64,000 bases of DNA. Origin: a virus. The translations under genes were made by a program, and so were the position numbers. The stretch covers positions 1 to 64,000 of the IMG/VR virus record IMGVR_UViG_3300023301_001182; one strand, 5' to 3'. Of the stretch, positions 47,155 through 55,940 are shown piece after piece. Each line of letters begins with the position of its first letter. Positions within the stretch are counted from its first letter, which is position 1. Under the pieces are notes generated by a model. The model worked only from the letters and a program-made list of their open reading frames with translations. It was not told where the DNA came from and made no database searches.

Positions 47155-48887
47155 ATAACTTGACCAGGTGCTACAACCTCAGGCATAGGTGCAACATCCT
47201 CATCTATCATACCTCTAATTTGAGCAGCCATACCACGCCCACCATCAATAAAATTAGGATTAAAATCTCCACCAATTCTTTCATCGAACCCATAGTTAAC
47301 TATATAATCCTTATCATTACCACGTTTACTAACACGAGTTTTAGATAATTCTATATCATCATCTGTAGCTTTACTCCAAACAATACGTTTTCTATTTTTA
47401 AAATTATCCTCATCCCCATTAATAATACCTTGTCTTGCATCACCATAAAAATGATCTTTTCTATATCTAAGATACTCATAAAGATATCCAGCATAGATAT
47501 TTATGTCATTATTTCCATATTTAGTATATCCAGCCATTTTATAACCTATATCTGAAATACTTAAACCGTTTAAGATTTCAGGTTTTTCAAGAATAGCTTT
47601 TTCATTCTCTATTACAAAATTTATAATAGATGCACATAGCATTAGGTAATACATAATTTTTTCATGGTCATATGTTGGAGTATGTAATCTAAACTCCACG
47701 GTCTGCTTATTTCCAAATAATAATGGAATAAGATTAACCCAATGATAACGACTTCTAATATTCCATTTACTGTTCCCACGAGGGTCAGATGGATGATATT
47801 CTACATTACTTAAATCATATCCTACATTTTTATACTTTTGGCCCATTGATAAATAACTATAAAGTATACTAAAATTATCTTTTAATTTACTTTTAGTAAT
47901 TACTTTATCAAATTGAAACATTGTCTCATTAAAAGGATAAGGTCTAGTATAATGTTTTCTTTTCACACCATAATTAAATTGTTTATATAGTGGGAAAATT
48001 TCATACATTTGGTTTTCAAGTGTACACAATGTTTTAAACAATGCTAACATAAAACCTTCAGTTCTAGGAACATTACCTATATGATAATGAATAGAACAAG
48101 ACTTATCATATGTAGTATACTTTTTTAATGCGTCTACACTATTAATAAGAGTTTGTAATCCTTTTTCTCCTTGTAAAGGTATGGTTGCATATTCTAACCC
48201 GCCTATACTACCATCTCTTAAAGCTATCATACCTACTTCATTAGTCAACGATTGAGGTACTTGCCCTTTAATGGTTTCAAATTCTACACCAAATGTTAAA
48301 TCTCCTAATAACTTACCATATTTTGAAACATTAGAACTAATAGTTGGTTTATAAACATCTTGATGATATTTAATTAAACTACTCATTTGTCCTCTTGAAT
48401 CATATGGTAAACCATTTTTAATATTACTATTAACTTGCCCTGGGTTTATAAATTCCTCAACACGATGTTTTAATCTATGAGCATAAGCATTAAAACGAAG
48501 ATTCATTAAATATCCTCCACCTTTTATTACTTCATTACTTACACATGCATATTGGTCTCCTTCTGGTGTAACTAATTTTGGTAAATCAATACCAGCTTCA
48601 TTACTAAAGAAACCTTTAATTAGTTTATCACCATGTAAACCTACAACTCCTTCAATAAGGTTAGTAGCATTCTTAATAACATACTGTTTTAAAGTATGAT
48701 CAAATATTATATAACCAGTATTACTTTTATAATACTTTTCGTTAATAATATAACATTGTCCTGAGTCTTCTATTGAAATATCGCCAATTTTATAAAAAAT
48801 GCCGTTAATTCTTCTGCAATCAGACCGTTTTTCAGTAGTATCATTTATTGTTACTACCATTTCATTGTCTTTTATGAGTTGTGCCAT
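47142..48887 (-). CDS. amidoligase (Amidoligase_2-like)
   Basis: A 581-residue protein. The amidoligase core starts at about residue 190: LLGDLTFGVEFETIKGQ (the 'GvEiE' metal-binding strand), LRDGSIGGLEYATIPL, SCSIHYHIGNVPRTEG (the His pair) and KQTVEFRLHTPTYDH (the E-F-R strand). These glutamine-synthetase/GCS-like enzymes form amide bonds between a carboxylate and an amine using ATP. The first 185 residues are an extra domain (DCRRINGIFYKIGDISIEDS). The C-terminal about 130 residues carry KNRKRIVWSKATDDDIELSK. It lies two bases after the class II amidotransferase and near a phiEco32-type ligase and an ATP-grasp gene, so it is probably part of one pathway. Confidence 0.8.
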   Translation of the reverse strand: MAQLIKDNEMVVTINDTTEKRSDCRRINGIFYKIGDISIEDSGQCYIINEKYYKSNTGYIIFDHTLKQYVIKNATNLIEGVVGLHGDKLIKGFFSNEAGIDLPKLVTPEGDQYACVSNEVIKGGGYLMNLRFNAYAHRLKHRVEEFINPGQVNSNIKNGLPYDSRGQMSSLIKYHQDVYKPTISSNVSKYGKLLGDLTFGVEFETIKGQVPQSLTNEVGMIALRDGSIGGLEYATIPLQGEKGLQTLINSVDALKKYTTYDKSCSIHYHIGNVPRTEGFMLALFKTLCTLENQMYEIFPLYKQFNYGVKRKHYTRPYPFNETMFQFDKVITKSKLKDNFSILYSYLSMGQKYKNVGYDLSNVEYHPSDPRGNSKWNIRSRYHWVNLIPLLFGNKQTVEFRLHTPTYDHEKIMYYLMLCASIINFVIENEKAILEKPEILNGLSISDIGYKMAGYTKYGNNDINIYAGYLYEYLRYRKDHFYGDARQGIINGDEDNFKNRKRIVWSKATDDDIELSKTRVSKRGNDKDYIVNYGFDERIGGDFNPNFIDGGRGMAAQIRGMIDEDVAPMPEVVAPGQVIWRG

Positions 48888-48889
48888 AA

Positions 48890-50905
48890 TTATTCTTTTA
48901 ATTCTATTGCAATTAATACTGTAGCGTCTTTTACTAATTTATTCAAAATAGCAGAAGCTATATTTGCTCTACTATTTTTATATTTTTCTAACCTTTTCAT
49001 ATAGGCTGGAAACTTTTGCAAGGCATCCTTAAACATATCATTAATATCATCATCAAGCTCATCTTCACTAGAAGTATCTAGTGCAATAACTTTGGTTTCT
49101 TTTTTTATGATATTATTTTCAAGTTCCTCTAAATTACCAACTATTAAATTTAGTTTTGTTTGATCAACCTTACCAGATTCAATAATCTTTTTAGTATCCT
49201 TCTCACAGTTAATTCTACTATCTCTAATAACTGATCTACTAATACAATTACCTGCCTCTACTACATATACTTTTTCTGAGCCTAATGGGCAGAATGTATC
49301 TGTAACTAGATTACCATTATACATAATCTCTTGACTTGCATGATTTTTAAACATAGAAGTAAGGTCAACAATAGGATGAGCAGCACAATATGATAATTGT
49401 TCTGCCGTAAGTTCTTGTAAATTCTTTTCACCCATAGACGTACAAGCAGTATAATCAGATTTGCTTCTTAACCTAATACCATTATGAAAATAATGAAAAG
49501 GCATAATAGTTATTGGATGTTCATCATTACTAATAAACGGATAAAATGCAGCATCTCTATCTTTAAATTGTATATCTTCTATACTAGAAAATTCATACTT
49601 AAAGAATAACTGATTAGTTATTGTTTTAAATTTACGTTTAGCTTCTTTTTCATCAAACCCTAAAAAGTAAAACCCAAAGCCTTCTACAAATGTAAAAATA
49701 CCATTTATTTTATGACCATTTCTCCAATAACGTAACATATTCATATAGATACGATTACCATAGAAATTAAGTTTCTCAGCAGGTGTTTCTGTATAAATAT
49801 TATTATTTATCTGTATTTGTAACAAATTAGTGTTAGTTGCAGCATTATGAGCATTATTAACTTCAGCATCTCTTTTATCTTTCTTGTCTTTTCTCATCTG
49901 CCAAGTTTCAATTGGTAGTTGACAAGTTGATGCATCATTGTCATCATTAGGATTATAATCATTCATTTCAAACCTACTATTATGTCTTGCATAATCATTA
50001 TGAACAACTGTTTTGGTCATAGCTGGACCAGTTTGAAAACTAGTAGCTCTACTAATTTTAGTTCTTTTAGCATTTTTTACATCACCATCAGTAATTTCAT
50101 AAATTACATTAGGTGCAAATGACCAAGAATTCTTAGTAGTTGCACCAATACCTAGTAAGCTAGAGAAAATTGATGAAATATATACACTATTTTTAGATTC
50201 TTGATAGAAATACAAAGGTCTTTCTATTTCCACGTCAGAATCTTTCCAATCACGTTTTCTTGATTCACCATGAAAACAATACATTACATTAGGTTTATCT
50301 GTATCTGTCCACACTAAAGCAGCAGCACCAGTATATTCACTTAAAACTTTATAATTTTTAGTTTTAGAAATAATCTCTAAAATTATTTCACTATCAATTT
50401 TAGTTCTAGTTAATGGAAATCTACTAGCTGATTCTCCATTAGGAGCTTCTGTATCAATTCCATATTGTTTTGCTAATGGGGTATGATTTAACAAGGTTCC
50501 ATTATGTACTCCAATCATCTTATACCCTCCACCTCTACTAGTACCATATCCAAAAGGATGGGCATTAGCTATTGTATGAGCTCCGTAGGTACTTTGTCTA
50601 GTATGTCCAAGTACTAAAGGGTATAGTTTTGGATTATCATAACTAGAATTTGCTAAGAAATTTCTAAATAATTTTTGTTCATCAATTCCAATTGATATTT
50701 CTCCATCTTTACTGATACCACAAGAATGTACTCCTCTGGTCTCATTATGTATTCCTAATATATTTAACTTATTTCTATTAAATTTCTTTGGGTCTTTCCC
50801 AGCCCATCCAAAAATTCCACATGTTAATGTGTCTAATTTAGGTTTAAAAATTAATATACTTAATGTATGGATAATTAATAAACCTAATATTATATTTACT
50901 ATCAT
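48890..50905 (-). CDS. class II glutamine amidotransferase with N-terminal hydrophobic leader
   Basis: A 671-residue protein. The Ntn-type glutaminase core is residues about 29-250: CGIFGWAG, NETRGVHSCGIS, LGHTRQSTYGAH, GVHNGTL and later FHGESRKRDW. The nucleophile Cys29 is not next to the start Met. It follows a hydrophobic stretch at residues 2-20 (IVNIILGLLIIHTLSILIF) and a linker KPKLDTLT. The leader must be cleaved for a free N-terminal Cys, or the enzyme is membrane-bound and atypical. No Met, GTG or TTG codon lies directly before the Cys. The C-terminal 400 residues (SIEDIQFKDRDAAFYPFISN) are not recognised. It overlaps an inserted HNH gene by four bases. Confidence 0.8.
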   Translation of the reverse strand: MIVNIILGLLIIHTLSILIFKPKLDTLTCGIFGWAGKDPKKFNRNKLNILGIHNETRGVHSCGISKDGEISIGIDEQKLFRNFLANSSYDNPKLYPLVLGHTRQSTYGAHTIANAHPFGYGTSRGGGYKMIGVHNGTLLNHTPLAKQYGIDTEAPNGESASRFPLTRTKIDSEIILEIISKTKNYKVLSEYTGAAALVWTDTDKPNVMYCFHGESRKRDWKDSDVEIERPLYFYQESKNSVYISSIFSSLLGIGATTKNSWSFAPNVIYEITDGDVKNAKRTKISRATSFQTGPAMTKTVVHNDYARHNSRFEMNDYNPNDDNDASTCQLPIETWQMRKDKKDKRDAEVNNAHNAATNTNLLQIQINNNIYTETPAEKLNFYGNRIYMNMLRYWRNGHKINGIFTFVEGFGFYFLGFDEKEAKRKFKTITNQLFFKYEFSSIEDIQFKDRDAAFYPFISNDEHPITIMPFHYFHNGIRLRSKSDYTACTSMGEKNLQELTAEQLSYCAAHPIVDLTSMFKNHASQEIMYNGNLVTDTFCPLGSEKVYVVEAGNCISRSVIRDSRINCEKDTKKIIESGKVDQTKLNLIVGNLEELENNIIKKETKVIALDTSSEDELDDDINDMFKDALQKFPAYMKRLEKYKNSRANIASAILNKLVKDATVLIAIELKE

Positions 50906-51426
50906 TCGTCTTTGTTTTTAAATTTTTTTATTATGTTTTCTGAAAAAGTTATTAACTCCTCTTTAGTTGCCATTCCTTTCATAGAATTAGCTAATCTTGA
51001 TACTATCCAAACATTACCAGGGATATACCCTTTCGTATTATCTATTCTATCTATACTAGCAGCATTCCAATTAAATACACCTTTAGTTATTTTGTAATCT
51101 AACTTTATATTTAATAATGGGCAATACTCTACTACATCTAGATGTGTCTCTTCTATATTAAATTCTAAATTTCTACCAGAGTACTTTATTTTAGATTTTA
51201 AGGTAGATAATTTATGTTTTAAATAATTTTTATTTACATATTCTACTTTAGAATTTTTATACTCTTCAGATGAATAATAGGATTGCATTTTATCAGATTT
51301 ACGATAACTTATATCATATTCTTTTTTACAATCCTTACACCATCTGTATAACCCATCTTTTGATGTCTTATCTTTGTGAAAATTATTTAATTTAATATCT
51401 TTTTTACATTTACTACAATATTTCAT
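50902..51426 (-). CDS. free-standing HNH homing endonuclease
   Basis: A 174-residue protein. Zinc fingers are seen in MKYCSKCKKDIKLNNFH and CKDCKKEYD. The HNH core is EYCPLLNIKLDYKI ... ASIDRIDNTKGYIPGNVW and the helix RLANSMKGMATKEELITFS. It is related to the intron endonuclease at 41329 (same DRID.(S/T)KGYI.GN signature) but no intron core was found around it. It is inserted between the COOH-NH2 ligase and class II amidotransferase genes, sharing ATGA with the latter. It has its own promoter at 51448-51479. Confidence 0.86.
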   Translation of the reverse strand: MKYCSKCKKDIKLNNFHKDKTSKDGLYRWCKDCKKEYDISYRKSDKMQSYYSSEEYKNSKVEYVNKNYLKHKLSTLKSKIKYSGRNLEFNIEETHLDVVEYCPLLNIKLDYKITKGVFNWNAASIDRIDNTKGYIPGNVWIVSRLANSMKGMATKEELITFSENIIKKFKNKDE

Positions 51427-51447
51427 ATCTTTATATTTTTATTTATG

Positions 51448-51479
51448 CAAAGATACGATATTTATGTGAGATATCCTAA
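51448..51479 (-). promoter_or_regulatory. promoter for the free-standing HNH gene
   Basis: The minus strand shows TTAGGAT (51473-51479), 17 bp, then TATCTTTG (51448-51455). The -7 element is a full Bacteroidota match, and the -33 element is the TTAGGAT variant shared with 4868 and 62724. The ATG at 51426 follows by about 20 bases. Confidence 0.7.
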
Positions 51480-51517
51480 TGATTTCTACACATTTTTATA
51501 ATAAATATAATTATTTT

Positions 51518-52318
51518 TTATTTTACTAATTTTTCTTCTTTTACTTTTTTAATCTCCTGTAATAATTCAATAGCACCGCCTTTATCATTTGTATCAATGA
51601 TTTTTTTAGCTTGATCTGAATATTTAGCGATAATTTCAGGAAGAAATCCTGAATTTACTAAATCAATAGCTTCCATTGTTTTATTATATGCCCATTCAAT
51701 TAATTCATCGTTTTGAATCCAAAAATTAGATAAAGTTCTATACTCTACTCCATATTCTTTAAATCTAAAACATCCTGCATTACCATACATTTCTCTTCTT
51801 CTATCATCTGTATCTAGATTAATAGATTCAAGACCTAATGTAAAGTCCATTGCATAGACTATTTGTTCACTAACTTCTTGTTCTGGGTTTTCATATCCAA
51901 TATGAATGTGCCCACCACAAGTACGTAAATTACCACCTGCTTGAGGTGCTATATTAAATTCTTTTAAATGGACATTTAAATCTGGATCACATCCAAATAA
52001 TAAAGCTTGTTCAGTTTGAAGATGTTTAGGATCTAATTCAGCAGAAGCAGAGATGTTTAATTTTCCACCATGTATTGTTGCTAATGCTTCTAAATAATCT
52101 TTTACCTGATTAATATTATTTTTAAAATCAAGTGATGAACCTGAAGGTGGAATGTTAAACTCTATCATAACATTATCTTCTTGTATATAATGACCATCTT
52201 CACTAATAGCTCTTGGTTCTTCTTTAGTCCCTCCTATTAGGCCTTCAGCAGAAATGATTTCTCCATTTACTTCTAAAAATAATTCAGGGTCTGCACCTAG
52301 TGTTACATTTTTTATCAT
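51518..52318 (-). CDS. phiEco32-type COOH-NH2 ligase (type 2)
   Basis: A 266-residue protein. Signature pieces are VTLGADPELFLEVNG (5-19), EDNVMIEFNIPPSG (about 47-60), LFGCDPDLNVH (about 107-117), CGGHIHIGYENPEQE (about 134-148) and YRTLSNFWIQNDEL (about 195-208). They match the phage phiEco32-like COOH-NH2 ligase family, a glutamine-synthetase-fold group that makes amide bonds. His/Glu/Asp residues in 'GADPE', 'MIEFN' and 'GGHIHIG' are the likely metal and ATP ligands. It lies 11 bases downstream of the class I amidotransferase, so ammonia or amide transfer may be linked. Confidence 0.84.
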   Translation of the reverse strand: MIKNVTLGADPELFLEVNGEIISAEGLIGGTKEEPRAISEDGHYIQEDNVMIEFNIPPSGSSLDFKNNINQVKDYLEALATIHGGKLNISASAELDPKHLQTEQALLFGCDPDLNVHLKEFNIAPQAGGNLRTCGGHIHIGYENPEQEVSEQIVYAMDFTLGLESINLDTDDRRREMYGNAGCFRFKEYGVEYRTLSNFWIQNDELIEWAYNKTMEAIDLVNSGFLPEIIAKYSDQAKKIIDTNDKGGAIELLQEIKKVKEEKLVK

Positions 52319-52329
52319 TTGTTAAATTT

Positions 52330-53016
52330 TTAAATTAAATAGTCTTCAATTAGGTTTAAGCACATTTCTTTTGTACGTTTATCACAACTATCAAATTCAG
52401 GGTGACCTTGAATAGCCAAACTTCTTGTCATAGGATAGTATACAATTTCTGATTCTACAAATTTTTCTGGTAATTCTATTTGTGTATCATTACCATCTAA
52501 ATAAACCAAACTTCTATGTTTAGTTGACCAAGCTAAAATATTGTATTTATGTTTAGGGAGGTTAAAAGGAAACATCATTTGATGATGTGTAGATGTTATT
52601 TTATATATACTAGGTTGAGAATTTCCTTCAAAATGCATAGTAATATCATGTGTATTACCATGTCCTTCAACATGTTGAATTAACTTACCACCTGACATAG
52701 CAGTTACAAATTGAGAGCCTCTACATATACCTAATTTTGGTGTAGTTACATAGATTTCAAATATCTCTTTACATAAAGAATCTCTCTCTGCACTAATCAT
52801 AGTTCTTGAGCCTTTATTTCCTTCTCCATATAAGATAGGTGATACATCTGCACCTCCACTAAAATAGATAAAATTCAATGATTGCCTTTTTTTCAATAAA
52901 TCACTAAATAAGATTTGTTTTACAGAAAACCTACTACTAAAGAAATCTAATTCATTAGGTGAAAGTTCATTTTCTACACCTATATATAGGCTTCTTTTTT
53001 TATTATTATCGCTCAT
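52330..53016 (-). CDS. class I glutamine amidotransferase (peptidase C26-like)
   Basis: A 228-residue protein. The triad is visible as LGICRGSQFV (nucleophile Cys around residue 98), and IQGHPEFDS near the C-terminus (His and Glu, HxE). SGGADVSPILYGE and THHQMM are also typical of the gamma-glutamyl hydrolase / PuuD-like subgroup. It could release ammonia from glutamine or cleave a gamma-glutamyl bond. Residues 11-23 (YIGVENELSPNEL) are shared with the unrelated protein at 35888. It overlaps the ATP-grasp gene by 11 bases. Confidence 0.84.
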   Translation of the reverse strand: MSDNNKKRSLYIGVENELSPNELDFFSSRFSVKQILFSDLLKKRQSLNFIYFSGGADVSPILYGEGNKGSRTMISAERDSLCKEIFEIYVTTPKLGICRGSQFVTAMSGGKLIQHVEGHGNTHDITMHFEGNSQPSIYKITSTHHQMMFPFNLPKHKYNILAWSTKHRSLVYLDGNDTQIELPEKFVESEIVYYPMTRSLAIQGHPEFDSCDKRTKEMCLNLIEDYLI

Positions 53017-53842
53017 GTTTTTCTAAAATTAATTTTGTTAATTCTGTTTTATATTTTTCAATTGTAATATCTCCAAAAGATGGAGCTGAATTAATCTCTA
53101 CAATAATAAAATTTGGATCATTACGAACCACACCTTTATTATTAGTAGATGATTGTATTCTTAAATCAACTGCACCAATATCTAATCCTACTGCATTTAA
53201 TGCTTTAACAGATTCTTCAAGTACTTTATCCCAATTACTTGGTTTATCAAATAATTCATTTTCTTCAAGAATCCAAACACAATGTTCATCATTACGATAC
53301 CATTTGTCTTTATCTTCTGTGTCTTGTTTTAACATCTTTCTACAAGTATAAAAACAACCACTATTTGTGATGTGTAATCTATATTCTCTAGAATAGTTAT
53401 AATACTTTTCAAATATATAATGTGAAGTATTTTTACCTACTAACCAAGCTGCTAATGCTTCAGCAGAGTCATGCTTTGCATTTCCTTGGTTTCTACTTCC
53501 AAAATAACTTTTAGAAATAATAGGATAAGGTAAATTTTCTAATGTATTATTTACATCTTTACCTACAAATCCTCCATTACGGTATGTCCACCAATCAGCT
53601 GTTTTTACATTACCATCTGCAAAACATTGTTTCATTAGCATTTTACTAGATGAATTCTTAATAGCTTGTACTGTATTTATCTCTAACCTATTTCCACCAT
53701 TTGATACAGCATCATCATATTCAGTAGTTGAACCGAAACGAATTACTGATTTAAATGGGAACATAGGAAATGTTCCTCTTACTCTTAAAGGTGCGTGAGA
53801 AGGATGTCTACTTCTAACTCTAGTTCTAAAATATTTAAGCAT
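53006..53842 (-). CDS. ATP-grasp ligase
   Basis: A 278-residue protein with an ATP-grasp fold. Visible elements are YPIISKSYFGSRNQGN (the ATP-binding Lys and glycine-rich loop), YIFEKYYNYSREYRLHI (the hinge 'fEkyi...EyRv'), VGLDIGAVDLRIQ and FIIVEINSAPSFG (acidic metal ligands, 'vlEvNs.P'). Such enzymes ligate a carboxylate to an amine through an acyl phosphate, as in peptide tagging or RimK-like modification. It sits between the cyclotransferase and class I amidotransferase genes, overlapping both, which supports a single pathway. Confidence 0.86.
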   Translation of the reverse strand: MLKYFRTRVRSRHPSHAPLRVRGTFPMFPFKSVIRFGSTTEYDDAVSNGGNRLEINTVQAIKNSSSKMLMKQCFADGNVKTADWWTYRNGGFVGKDVNNTLENLPYPIISKSYFGSRNQGNAKHDSAEALAAWLVGKNTSHYIFEKYYNYSREYRLHITNSGCFYTCRKMLKQDTEDKDKWYRNDEHCVWILEENELFDKPSNWDKVLEESVKALNAVGLDIGAVDLRIQSSTNNKGVVRNDPNFIIVEINSAPSFGDITIEKYKTELTKLILEKHER

Positions 53843-54236
53843 ATTGATTTATCTTTTTTTGTTCCACATATTCTTTCCAATCTCCTGTTGTACAAGTTTC
53901 ATAATGTGCTGCGCGACCTTCATCTGCATAAAAATAAACTGATGCTTCTCCATAAGGAGTTTTAATAGTTTCTTTATTATACATATTAAGTTCATGGCCT
54001 GGTCCTGAATAACCTTCTAATGTATCAATTCTATTTGCTACTTCTTGTGTCACTCTATAAACCTCCATAACTACAGAGGTATGACCATGTTTTAAAAGAC
54101 CTGGAAATGCACTTAATGATTTTAATACATAAATAGGTGCTGTTTCAAACATACCCATATATGTTGCTTCTTTTGTGTCTAATAATCTGTGGTTTCCAAA
54201 ACCTTTTCTAAGTGATCCGTATACTGCTACTAACAT
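53835..54236 (-). CDS. gamma-glutamylcyclotransferase-like (GGCT/AIG2) protein
   Basis: A 133-residue protein of the AIG2/GGCT fold. It shows VAVYGSLRKGFGNHRLL (the substrate loop 'YGSLrkG'), FPGLLKHG and VVMEVYRVTQEVANRIDTLEGY with the catalytic Glu in 'TLEGY'. Family members release 5-oxoproline from gamma-glutamyl amines. It heads the amide-bond cluster and overlaps the ATP-grasp gene by eight bases. A role in trimming or recycling a gamma-glutamyl intermediate is inferred. Confidence 0.85.
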   Translation of the reverse strand: MLVAVYGSLRKGFGNHRLLDTKEATYMGMFETAPIYVLKSLSAFPGLLKHGHTSVVMEVYRVTQEVANRIDTLEGYSGPGHELNMYNKETIKTPYGEASVYFYADEGRAAHYETCTTGDWKEYVEQKKINQYA

Positions 54237-54256
54237 ATTTATTTTTTGTTTTAATT

Positions 54257-55309
54257 TTAAAATGGTGCTCCTGTGAAGTCTTTATCATGTTGATGCATTA
54301 ATACATCTAACAATAATATTGCCGTCTCAGTGTCTTTGTGTTTAATTAAATCACTATAATCTTTTGATTTATATAATGATGGTATTTCGATATTGGGTAT
54401 ATTAAGTAAATCTGCTAAATTTTCAGCATATTCTCTTCCCCAATTAGTTTCTTTATCATAATCATTATCATATAAAATCCAGATTCTTTTGAATCTACCT
54501 CTTAATTCTTGGATTATGTGTAATTTAGGTGTTGTAGTCTCTGATTGTAATGACACACTTGGAATACCTGTAGTTGAATAAATAGCCATAACATCTTTCA
54601 ATGATTTAGTTATTATTAACTCCTTACCAATAGTTGGTAATTGACTCCAACCTTGCCAAATTGAACTATCATGATTATTTAACCATTTATATTTTTCACT
54701 ATATGGTTGATAAATCTTATAAGTTTCTTGTCTACCTTTATGTTCAGTAAATGCATAGGCATACTTATCAGCTTTAATAGGTGATTCATTTATAAAAATA
54801 TAATCAATAGGCTGAACTCTATATTTTAATAACGTTTCAGAGTCTATTCCAAACTGTAGCCAAAATGCATAATCATATGCCATCCATCTTCTACCTCTTT
54901 TACCTAAGTTCATTTGTCCTTTTTCTTTAATTAGGTTTTCTCTTGTCATTACTTTAGTACTTGGTTTATAATTAGATGAAGTTTGTTCAATTCTTTTTAC
55001 TATAAATTTGTCAGCAATTCCAAAATCAAGTGCTATTTTACTCATAGCTTCAAAGAAATTCAAACTAAAAAATTTTTGTACAAATTTAATACAATCTCCT
55101 GAACCTAGTACAAAATCATTATAACATATTTCTCCTGATTCACCAACGAAAAATCCAAATGATGGATCCTCTTCATCTCTTAATGGTGATAATATCTTGT
55201 GAGACATATCAATTTCTTTACCTATATAAAATCTATAAATATCTATGTCTTGGATATGCTTTAATAGTTCTCCTTTAGTTATGTGTTTTCTGTTTAAATC
55301 TATTACCAT
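54257..55309 (-). CDS. DnaG-type primase (TOPRIM)
   Basis: A 350-residue protein. The N-terminal 100 residues resemble the primase zinc-binding region without a full Cys set: SPLRDEEDPSFGFFVGESG, YNDFVLGSGDCIKFVQK. The TOPRIM domain is at about 220-320: ELIITKSLKDVMAIYSTTG and WILYDNDYDKETNWGRE (the DxD metal site). It makes RNA primers for the phage helicase encoded at 58228-62938. It is followed by an SSB-like and a Sak4-like gene upstream in the same replication block. Confidence 0.84.
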   Translation of the reverse strand: MVIDLNRKHITKGELLKHIQDIDIYRFYIGKEIDMSHKILSPLRDEEDPSFGFFVGESGEICYNDFVLGSGDCIKFVQKFFSLNFFEAMSKIALDFGIADKFIVKRIEQTSSNYKPSTKVMTRENLIKEKGQMNLGKRGRRWMAYDYAFWLQFGIDSETLLKYRVQPIDYIFINESPIKADKYAYAFTEHKGRQETYKIYQPYSEKYKWLNNHDSSIWQGWSQLPTIGKELIITKSLKDVMAIYSTTGIPSVSLQSETTTPKLHIIQELRGRFKRIWILYDNDYDKETNWGREYAENLADLLNIPNIEIPSLYKSKDYSDLIKHKDTETAILLLDVLMHQHDKDFTGAPF

Positions 55310-55322
55310 ATTTTTAGAAATG

Positions 55323-55350
55323 AAAAATAAGGGGAAATTAATCCCCTTAT
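55323..55350 (-). terminator. intrinsic terminator after the SSB-like gene
   Basis: Perfect arms ATAAGGGG (55327-55334) and CCCCTTAT (55343-55350) with an 8-base loop, followed on the minus strand by a T-run (55323-55326). It lies 11 bases past the SSB stop and just before the primase start, so it may cut transcription into the primase and give more SSB than primase. Confidence 0.8.
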
Positions 55351-55361
55351 CTTAGTTTATA

Positions 55362-55925
55362 TTATACCCAACTTTCTTTTTTAGAGTCTGTTGCAGAGTC
55401 CGCTGGTGCATCTTGTGCAATTCTTTCTAATAAGTCATTAGGTGTTGCTTTTAATCTAGATGGGTCAGTTCCTGCTGGCTCAATAAAATTAAAATAACGT
55501 AATCCAAGAAACTTACCTGGATAACCTGTTGTTCCATAAGAAGCAAATACATTTACTTTTATATTAGGAGCTTTTTCTCCTATTAAAGCAAATAATGTAT
55601 CATATGCTTCTTTTGCATTACTTACAGTAGGGAAAGTATAATCATTTCCTACTACAGCTTTTGCAACGTGTATTACTCTCCCAACTTCTCTAACTGCAGC
55701 TTGGGCATTCTGGTCTTCTGTTTTAGCAGAATTAGCTTTAGGATAATAAAACCCTTGATTAATCTGGGCTGTACCATCACTTACTATTAGTTTATAATCA
55801 GGGTGATTATCTGGTTCATCTTGTTTTCTCTTCTCCACAGAAATATCAACATTTTTCACTACTCCACCTTGTCCGTTATTAAATATAACAGATCCTCCAA
55901 ATTTCTTCTCATTCAAATCAAACAT
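55362..55925 (-). CDS. single-stranded DNA-binding protein candidate
   Basis: A 187-residue strand-rich protein (SVIFNNGQGGVVKNVDISVE, YKLIVSDGTAQINQGFYYP, KVNVFASYGTTGYPGKFLGL) with a Ser/Asp/Glu-rich tail (QDAPADSATDSKKESWV). An OB-like body and an acidic tail, its position between a Sak4-like ATPase and primase, and its own terminator all fit a phage SSB. No classical SSB family match can be made by eye. Confidence 0.6.
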   Translation of the reverse strand: MFDLNEKKFGGSVIFNNGQGGVVKNVDISVEKRKQDEPDNHPDYKLIVSDGTAQINQGFYYPKANSAKTEDQNAQAAVREVGRVIHVAKAVVGNDYTFPTVSNAKEAYDTLFALIGEKAPNIKVNVFASYGTTGYPGKFLGLRYFNFIEPAGTDPSRLKATPNDLLERIAQDAPADSATDSKKESWV

Positions 55926-55940
55926 AATCTTTCTTTCGTT

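Noticed and set aside
50902-51517. Second intron around the free-standing HNH gene
   Set aside because: No P, Q, R or S strings are found here, and both neighbouring genes look complete. The gene is better described as free-standing.
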